A program made the translations under genes and the position numbers. A stretch of DNA of 33,626 nucleotides from an uncultured bacterium (GTDB taxonomy: Bacteria > Cyanobacteriota > Vampirovibrionia > Gastranaerophilales > Gastranaerophilaceae), in assembly GCA_902489575.1 (NCBI GenBank), contig CABUAQ010000011.1, positions 1-33,626 on the forward strand, in the 5' to 3' direction. Below the pieces are notes generated by a model. The model was not told the DNA's origin. It searched no databases and worked only from the letters and a program-made list of their open reading frames with translations. Below are positions 23,910 through 30,193 of the stretch, one piece after another (within the stretch, counting starts at the first letter, position 1; each line of letters opens with the position of its first letter).

Positions 23910-25196
23910 TTACCCGACAGGGATTTTTACGCAGAATTCTGTACGAACATTTTCTTCGCTTGTTACAATTATTTCTCCGCCGTGAGCCACAGCTATTTGC
24001 TGGGAAAGGTACAATCCCAGTCCTGTGCCGACTTTTCTTAGTTTCTTTGCTGCGGAATAATATTTGTTAAAAATCATTTTAATTTCGTCTTTCCCTATAC
24101 CTTGCCCGTAATCTATTACGGATATGGTTACAAAATTTTGTTGTTTACCAAGTTTTATATCTATTGATTTTTGAGTGTTGCTGTGGTCAATTGCATTTGA
24201 TATAAGGTTTTTAATAACACGTTGCAACTGCATTGCATCTGCAAAAACTGTAGGGTTCAATTGACTTGGTGTAAATTCAATATCTATCTTTACATCATTT
24301 GCAAGTGGTCTCATCTCTTTTACAATATCCTGAATAAAGAGATTTAAATTAATTGTTTCTTTAACCAGCTTTATCCCTTGTTCTTTGAGTTTATAGGTTT
24401 CAAGCAGGATTTGTACAAGGTCAAGAAGGCTTTTGTTTGAGATTTTCATATTGTCAAGTGCAAATTTCTGTTTGTCGGAGATTTGTCCGAATTTTTCTGC
24501 TAAAAACAGATCAATCATATTTGAAGCTGCAACAATAGGGACTTTAAGGTCGTGAGTTAACGTTGCAACAAAATCTTCTTTCAGGGTTTCGATTTCTTTT
24601 TCTGTTGTAATGTCTTTTATTATCAGAACGAATCTTTTTTTCTCAAGAGAAGAAAGCGGTTGAGAGTTTATTATAAAGTTGTTTGTCGGGGTATGTTTTA
24701 TAAAAACTTCAATATTATTCAAGTCTGATATATTGAAATTATCTTCATTAACCGGTTGAATAAATTCAAAAACATTTTTCCCGACGATGTCTTTTCCTTT
24801 AACCCCAAACCATTTTTGAATTTTTGGAGTGGCTCTTAGAATATCGAATTTTTCATTTATAATTAAAATTCCATCGGATAGTGAGTTGATAACTGATTCT
24901 AAGAGTTTATTTTGCCGCATTAATTCAGCTTGATATTCTATAATCATTTTTTCTCTGTCATTAAGAGTTTCAACCATTCTGTTGATACTATCCGTAACAT
25001 TTTGATAGGTCGGGTGTTCAATTTTTTCAATTTTGGTTGATAAATTTCCATAACGGATGGAATCAACTGTTGTTGTTACTTTCCCCAGATAATCATTAAT
25101 TTTTGACCAGCGTTTGTTTGTTTTTCTTGTAATGAAAAACAAACAAATAAAAACAATGATTACGCATATATTAATAATGTAGAAATATGAAAACAT
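23910..25196 (-). CDS. PAS-containing sensor histidine kinase (orphan)
   Basis: This 428-residue kinase begins with one membrane helix (about 4-24) and no periplasmic sensor. A HAMP-like/coiled-coil linker (about 30-100) and a PAS domain (about 100-200, SLSDGILIINEKFDILRATP) follow. HisKA has His215 in TLTHDLKVP. HATPase_c shows the N box NLISNAIDH (330-338), G1 DYGQGIG (362-368) and G2 GTGLGLYLSQQ (390-400). It senses a membrane or cytoplasmic cue and phosphorylates a response regulator. No regulator gene adjoins it. No Shine-Dalgarno is visible before ATG 25196. It shares a symmetric promoter with the divergent kdsC-like operon. Confidence 0.92.
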   Translation of the reverse strand: MFSYFYIINICVIIVFICLFFITRKTNKRWSKINDYLGKVTTTVDSIRYGNLSTKIEKIEHPTYQNVTDSINRMVETLNDREKMIIEYQAELMRQNKLLESVINSLSDGILIINEKFDILRATPKIQKWFGVKGKDIVGKNVFEFIQPVNEDNFNISDLNNIEVFIKHTPTNNFIINSQPLSSLEKKRFVLIIKDITTEKEIETLKEDFVATLTHDLKVPIVAASNMIDLFLAEKFGQISDKQKFALDNMKISNKSLLDLVQILLETYKLKEQGIKLVKETINLNLFIQDIVKEMRPLANDVKIDIEFTPSQLNPTVFADAMQLQRVIKNLISNAIDHSNTQKSIDIKLGKQQNFVTISVIDYGQGIGKDEIKMIFNKYYSAAKKLRKVGTGLGLYLSQQIAVAHGGEIIVTSEENVRTEFCVKIPVG

Positions 25197-25240
25197 TTAT
25201 TACTTTTTTTACTTTCTCTATCTGAAACTTGTAGCATTTA

Positions 25241-25256
25241 TGTTATAATTATACCA
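25241..25256. promoter_or_regulatory. Symmetric divergent extended -10 promoter
   Basis: TGTTATAATTATACCA reads TGtTATAAT on the plus strand (25241-25249) and TGgTATAAT on the minus strand (25256-25248). The inner TATAATTATA (25244-25253) is a perfect palindrome. One -10 core thus serves two divergent transcripts: the kinase to the left and the kdsC/TPR/lysC operon to the right. No good -35 is seen for either. Confidence 0.6.
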
Positions 25257-25298
25257 AATAGTTTGGAGTTTGTTAATAGAATAGGAAATTGGGAAAAA

Positions 25299-25781
25299 AT
25301 GTCAGGAATAAAATTGCCAAACTCAATAAAGATGGTTATTACGGATTTTGACGGAATTGTAACAGACAATTGCGTTTATATTAACGAAGATTTTACAATG
25401 TCAAGAAAATTAAATTTTAAAGATGTAATGGGATTTTCCTTGTTAAAAAAGAACGGGTATGAGATTGCTATTATTTCAGGTGAAGCGAATTCAGCAATTG
25501 AAACGGTGGCAAAAAAGTTTGATATTACAGATATTCACCAAAAAATAAGAATTAAATTAGAAGTTTTAAAATCTATAATCGAAAAGTATAATCTTTCACA
25601 GGAAGAATATGTTTATATAGGTGATGATGTGAATGATTTGGAATGCTTGAAATATGCTAAATACAAGATTACCGTTCCTGATGCAGTTGATAAAGTTAAA
25701 TCTGTCGACGGGATTCAGATAACAAAAAGTAACGCAGGCGAGGGCGCGTTTAGAGAGGTGGCAGATTGTCTGATTGGATAA
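25299..25781 (+). CDS. KdsC-like HAD phosphatase
   Basis: This 160-residue HAD hydrolase of the small, cap-less C0 type has Asp16/Asp18 in ITDFDGIVTD, Ser in IISGEA, Lys in IRIKLE and the acidic motif GDDVNDLE. The KdsC family removes phosphate from KDO-8-phosphate in LPS synthesis; close relatives act on other sialic-acid-like sugar phosphates. The length fits. The start is ATG 25299 with AGGA 12 bases upstream; an in-frame TTG at 25263 has no ribosome-binding site. It is the first gene of an operon with the TPR protein and aspartate kinase. Confidence 0.8.
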   Translation: MSGIKLPNSIKMVITDFDGIVTDNCVYINEDFTMSRKLNFKDVMGFSLLKKNGYEIAIISGEANSAIETVAKKFDITDIHQKIRIKLEVLKSIIEKYNLSQEEYVYIGDDVNDLECLKYAKYKITVPDAVDKVKSVDGIQITKSNAGEGAFREVADCLIG

Positions 25782-27253
25782 AGAATATTATCAATAAGAT
25801 AAAAGACTTAAGTGTATCTGTGGATTCTTATAAACAGGATTCAATAATTCAGTCTTTGCCTGCGGTTGCCTATGTAAATAAGGCGAAAAAATTAATTGAA
25901 AACAGGCGTTTTAACGAAGCAGAATCAATATTACGAAAAGCTTTGGATATCTCTGATCAGGATGCTATGGCGTATAAGTACCTCGGAAAAATTTATGAAA
26001 TGAATGCAAAGTTTAGCGATGCGGTTGAGTATTATAATTGTAGTGCAAAGCTTAATCCTCAGGATAAGGAGATATGGCTGCGTCTTGGAATGAGCCAGTT
26101 GAATGCTAAAATGTATGATGAAGCTATTATGTCATTTGAAAAGGCGCATAAAGTAACTCCAATAAATACAGATGTGCAAACAGGCTGGGGGATGGCGTTG
26201 ATGAAACTTAACAAATATGCGCTTGCACGTGATAAATTTGTAACTGCGGCTAAGATAAGCAAGTATAATTTTACAGCAATTTTGTTATCAGCGATAATGG
26301 AAATCAAACTTTGTGATTACGAGTCTGCAGAAACAAAATTAAAATTTTTGGCAAAAGTTGCACCAAATGAAAGCAGTACTTACGAATATTCTAAGTTGAA
26401 ATTGTTAAAATCAGATTATGATGCTGCAGAAAAATATGCGAGAAAATCTATCGACATTAATAGACAAATGCTTCCGGCGTATTTTGTACTGGGTGAAGTT
26501 TATTCTTTGAGGAAAGATTTTGAAAATACTGAAAAAATATTTAACCTTGCGATTTCTAATGATCTTGATTGTGAAGCACTTCATTATGAGTGGGGAAAAT
26601 CTTATATAAGATTTTTCGAATTCAAAAAAGCAAGGGAACAATTAAATATTACACTTGAAAGAGATTCACAACATTTGGATGCTAAAATAGCATTGTCACT
26701 TTTAAATGCTTATGATGGGGATTTTAAGCTTTTAGACGAATTGAAAGAAAAACACGGTAACCAGGTTTATGTACAGGAAGCAATAGGGTTGGAGCGTTTT
26801 ACAGAGTCAAAAGCGGAAGATGCTGTAGAAATGTTTAAAAAAGCTTTGAGGACAGATGGAAAACAGACCTACAATTATTTGAATTTAGCAAGAGCATATC
26901 AGGCATTAGATAATAAGGATAAAATAAGAGAATATTTTGAAAAATTTATTCGCGAAAATCCGCAATATCAACCGGGGTTTCTGGAATATTCAAAGTGGTT
27001 GTTGAAAACAGGAGATTTTGCAGATGCTCAAAGAAAGCTTCGCAGGGCTGAAAAAATCAAAAAAGATAATATTGAAGTTTTAAATTTGTTATTTTTGACA
27101 TCATATACACTTGTCAAGGAAAACATTTGTGAATATAATATAAAAGAAACAATTTCTATTGCAGAAAGAATTCAATCGCTTGGAGGATTTGAATACGAGG
27201 CCGAAAAGATAGAATTGGAAAATATTTTAAAAGATATACAGGGAAAAAGTTAA
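25766..27253 (+). CDS. TPR-repeat protein, TTG start
   Basis: This 495-residue protein is made mostly of tetratricopeptide repeats from about residue 35 to 440 (for example AKKLIENRRFNEAESILRKA, AYKYLGKIYEMNAKFSDAVE, and others ending in A-x-x-x-N-P). There is no signal peptide or membrane helix, so it is probably a cytoplasmic scaffold. The start is TTG 25766: GAGG lies 7 bases upstream inside the kdsC-like gene, which it overlaps by 16 bases. This tight coupling ties it to the phosphatase. No enzymatic domain is visible, and its partner is unknown. Confidence 0.8.
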   Translation: MSDWIKNIINKIKDLSVSVDSYKQDSIIQSLPAVAYVNKAKKLIENRRFNEAESILRKALDISDQDAMAYKYLGKIYEMNAKFSDAVEYYNCSAKLNPQDKEIWLRLGMSQLNAKMYDEAIMSFEKAHKVTPINTDVQTGWGMALMKLNKYALARDKFVTAAKISKYNFTAILLSAIMEIKLCDYESAETKLKFLAKVAPNESSTYEYSKLKLLKSDYDAAEKYARKSIDINRQMLPAYFVLGEVYSLRKDFENTEKIFNLAISNDLDCEALHYEWGKSYIRFFEFKKAREQLNITLERDSQHLDAKIALSLLNAYDGDFKLLDELKEKHGNQVYVQEAIGLERFTESKAEDAVEMFKKALRTDGKQTYNYLNLARAYQALDNKDKIREYFEKFIRENPQYQPGFLEYSKWLLKTGDFADAQRKLRRAEKIKKDNIEVLNLLFLTSYTLVKENICEYNIKETISIAERIQSLGGFEYEAEKIELENILKDIQGKS

Positions 27254-27254
27254 A

Positions 27255-28520
27255 TTGAAAAAGATAATAGTACAAAAGTTTGGCGGAACATCGGTTGCGG
27301 ACACCGAAAAAATAAAAAATGTTGCCCAAACTGTAATAAGAGAAAAAAATAACGGAAATAATATAGTTGTGGTGGTTTCGGCAATGGGACACACAACAGA
27401 TCATTTGGTTAAAATGGCAAGGGATTTAAATCCGAATCCGTCAGCAAGAGAGATGGATATGCTTTTATCAACAGGTGAATGTGTTTCTATTGCATTATTA
27501 ACAATGGCAATTCAGGCCGCAGGGCATAAAGCTGTAAGTTTCAATGCCATGCAGATAGGAATTTTGACAGAAAACGTTCATTCGAAAGCTAGAATTGTTG
27601 ATATTAAAACTGAAAAACTTAAAAAGAATTTAGATGAAGGAAACATTATTGTAGTAGCAGGATTTCAGGGAGTAACCGAGGAAGGTGAAATTACAACACT
27701 TGGCAGAGGCGGATCTGATACTTCTGCTGTCGCTCTGGCTGCTGCATTAAATGCTGAAAGATGTGATATTTATACAGACGTTGAAGGTGTTTATACAACC
27801 GATCCAAGAGTTGTTCCTAACGCTTCAAGACTGGATATAATCTCTTATGAAGAGATGCTTGAACTTGCTCATGCAGGGGCGAATGTGCTTCATCCGAGAA
27901 GTGTTGAAACTGCAAAACAATATGCTGTTCCGTTGAGGGTTCGCAGCAGTTTCAAGCTTGATAATATGGGAACTTTAATTGTAGGAGTTGAAAAAATGGA
28001 AATAAACAAACCTGTGGCAGGTGTTGCTGCTGATTCATCACAAGTAAGAGTTGTAGTATGTGATGTGCCGGATACCCCGGGTGAAGCTGCAACATTATTC
28101 GGAAGTCTGGCAGAAGAAAATGTATCGGTTGATATGATTATCCAATCATACGCGCGCAAATCTTCTAATACTAATGATATTGCTTTTACTATTAATAAAG
28201 AAGACTTGCCGAAAGCTCAGGAGATTTTGGAAAAAGTTAAAGTGAAACTGGGCGCTGCTGATGTAAAAATAGATGATAATATAGCAAAAGTTTCTATTAT
28301 TGGTGCCGGAATGATTGACAGACCCGGTATTGCTTCAACAATGTTCAAAACTCTTGCCAATAACGGTATTAACATCAGGATGATTTCTACAAGTGAAATT
28401 AAAATAAGCTGCTTGATAAATAAAGAAGATGCTCAAGCTGCTGTCAAAGCGCTGCATGAAGTTTTTCAACTCTCATGTGATGAAATTGCCGAAGTTAAAG
28501 GTACTTTACCTGATGTGTAA
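27255..28520 (+). CDS. lysC: Aspartate kinase, TTG start
   Basis: This 421-residue enzyme phosphorylates aspartate at the head of Lys, Met and Thr synthesis. It has the N-terminal KFGGTSVADTEKI (8-20), the substrate loop TLGRGGSDTSAVALAAAL, and VEGVYTTDPRVVPNA. Two C-terminal ACT domains (about 265-420) give feedback control by amino acids. The start is TTG one base after the TPR stop, with AGGG-A upstream, so it is coupled to the TPR gene. A strong terminator follows. The length is that of the monofunctional enzyme, with no homoserine dehydrogenase fused. Confidence 0.95.
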   Translation: MKKIIVQKFGGTSVADTEKIKNVAQTVIREKNNGNNIVVVVSAMGHTTDHLVKMARDLNPNPSAREMDMLLSTGECVSIALLTMAIQAAGHKAVSFNAMQIGILTENVHSKARIVDIKTEKLKKNLDEGNIIVVAGFQGVTEEGEITTLGRGGSDTSAVALAAALNAERCDIYTDVEGVYTTDPRVVPNASRLDIISYEEMLELAHAGANVLHPRSVETAKQYAVPLRVRSSFKLDNMGTLIVGVEKMEINKPVAGVAADSSQVRVVVCDVPDTPGEAATLFGSLAEENVSVDMIIQSYARKSSNTNDIAFTINKEDLPKAQEILEKVKVKLGAADVKIDDNIAKVSIIGAGMIDRPGIASTMFKTLANNGINIRMISTSEIKISCLINKEDAQAAVKALHEVFQLSCDEIAEVKGTLPDV

Positions 28521-28558
28521 AGTAATATAACTATAAAATGTTAAGAAATATAATAAAT

Positions 28559-28590
28559 AAGGACTGAATTTTATAATTCTGTCCTTTTTT
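28559..28590 (+). terminator. Intrinsic terminator after lysC
   Basis: AAGGACtGAATT and AATTCtGTCCTT form a symmetric stem with a 4-base TTAT loop, followed by a run of T's to 28590. It ends the kdsC-like/TPR/lysC operon. Confidence 0.9.
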
Positions 28591-28644
28591 AGTAGCAAAA
28601 ATTTTTATTTTTTGTATTAATATAGAACTATAAGCAGGTCCTAA

Positions 28645-30069
28645 ATGGTAAACGTAATTTCTGAAAATTTTCAAGCATATAAGGGTATGGGTGTAAAATC
28701 GCCATATACTTTTAAGTCTGCACAAAAAAATGTAAGCATGCCGCAAGACTCGTTAACTGTAGAATCTGATCAAAGCAAGGAGAAGTATCTTCTGCCTTTG
28801 AGTTTGATTACCGGTGGCGGACTTTTGCTGTATTACGGTTTAAAACATCCTGGAAAAGTGTCTTTATTTAAAAAACATGTTGAAAATAGGCTTATCCAAA
28901 TGGAAGTAGAGATAAATAATTTTGAAAAGCATACAAGAAGCATAATTAATAGTTGTTTTTCCAGTGCAGAAGAACATGTTCGTGCATACAAACAGAATAA
29001 TAACATTATTCCATCTGAATTTAGCTCAAATATTAAGAAACTTAATTCTCCTCAAAAAGTTATAGATGCTCAAGATTTAGCTTTTGAAGCAATTACTAAT
29101 TCGGATAGGGAAAATTTCAAACCTGGTCCGTCCGAAATTGGTGAATTTATGGTAAAAGTTGATGGTATAAGACGTAATGCTTTATCTCAAATTGATCGTA
29201 AAAAAGAGAGCACAAGGTTATTGTTTGAAGATTTTGCTCATTTGCCGAGATTCAAAGACGGAAAATATTCTGATCTGGTTGAGACTTCTGAAAGCCGGCT
29301 TGTTACTACCGCTGCTACTCTTTTGGATCAACTTGAAATGATTAAACTCAACGAGATAAGAAAAGCCGTGACAGACAGTTACCGTGAAATGTCCGGACTG
29401 TTGTTTCAAAACAGACAACTAAGATACGAAGCTAAAAAACAGGTTGTGGATAATGCATTTGAACAATTGAGATATTTACTAAAATTACCGGAAGATTTTA
29501 AACCATCTTATGGCAAGGTTGCCACACTTGATAATTTTGAAAAACTCACTGCTGAAGAATTAAAACAACAAACTCTGCCAAAAGAATTGAACAATCTTTA
29601 TGAATATAATGTTTATTTTGATGCTTTAAAAAGTCAAGATTTTAATAAAGTTACGGATGATGATTTGACAAGAATTTTTTATACTGCACAATATAACAAT
29701 AGTTTAAGGGATTTAGGATTTTTGATTGACAGGCTGCGATTAAGACAGTTTGTGTCTTCTGTGGAAACCCCTAACGATGGCAGGGCATATGATATAGCTA
29801 TTGCCAAGTTAGAATTTTTACAAAATAGACTTTTTGATTTTGGTAAAGATGAACTTGTGAAAAAATGTTCAAAAGATTTTGAACACATGGATGTGGAGCA
29901 ACGTAAAGCTGCATTGTACTATGTTTATACAGTAGCAAGAAGGATGGGTTTTGATTCTATAGAGTTAATGGATAAATATATGACGAAAAACAGTACGGTA
30001 TACAACGGTTTAAATATAAGAGAGTATATGGATGTGTTTAAGCAAAGTCCTGATTTATATTTCTTCTGA
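28645..30069 (+). CDS. Lineage-type hypothetical protein, 474 aa
   Basis: I do not recognise a family. The N-terminus has NFQAYKGMGV and PYTFKSAQKN (8-29), short aromatic-Lys-Gly patches like those of other unassigned proteins here. A membrane helix at about 49-65 (LLPLSLITGGGLLLYYG) is followed by a long, charged, mostly alpha-helical domain. There are no catalytic motifs. It looks like a membrane-anchored helical protein with a large cytoplasmic or periplasmic part. Its TGA stop is followed by 35 more in-frame codons before TAA (30175-30177) that read like coding sequence. It lies between the lysC terminator and ppdK. Confidence 0.75.
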   Translation: MVNVISENFQAYKGMGVKSPYTFKSAQKNVSMPQDSLTVESDQSKEKYLLPLSLITGGGLLLYYGLKHPGKVSLFKKHVENRLIQMEVEINNFEKHTRSIINSCFSSAEEHVRAYKQNNNIIPSEFSSNIKKLNSPQKVIDAQDLAFEAITNSDRENFKPGPSEIGEFMVKVDGIRRNALSQIDRKKESTRLLFEDFAHLPRFKDGKYSDLVETSESRLVTTAATLLDQLEMIKLNEIRKAVTDSYREMSGLLFQNRQLRYEAKKQVVDNAFEQLRYLLKLPEDFKPSYGKVATLDNFEKLTAEELKQQTLPKELNNLYEYNVYFDALKSQDFNKVTDDDLTRIFYTAQYNNSLRDLGFLIDRLRLRQFVSSVETPNDGRAYDIAIAKLEFLQNRLFDFGKDELVKKCSKDFEHMDVEQRKAALYYVYTVARRMGFDSIELMDKYMTKNSTVYNGLNIREYMDVFKQSPDLYFF

Positions 30070-30121
30070 TTATTTAAAGATGTAAACAGATTTGAAGAAG
30101 TGATGTCGTATAAAAATGAAT

Positions 30122-30135
30122 ATGAACATGTTCAT
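30122..30135. promoter_or_regulatory. 14-bp perfect palindrome upstream of ppdK
   Basis: ATGAACATGTTCAT equals its own reverse complement and lies 59 bases before the ppdK ATG. A TACAAT box (30149-30154) follows after 13 bases. It has the size and symmetry of a dimeric repressor or activator site. Confidence 0.4.
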
Positions 30136-30193
30136 GATAAAATTTTAATACAATTATCTAGAGAGATATTTTACTAAAAGGAGAAAAAGAATT

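Noticed and set aside
23805..24070. Two overlapping plus-strand frames (about 73-78 residues)
   Set aside because: Most of their length is antisense to the histidine kinase ATP-binding domain, they lack a ribosome-binding site, and composition is not that of real genes here.
30122..30135. Possible LexA box (GAAC...GTTC)
   Set aside because: The half-sites are separated by 2 bases, not the 4 of the Gram-positive GAAC-N4-GTTC box, and ppdK is not an SOS gene.
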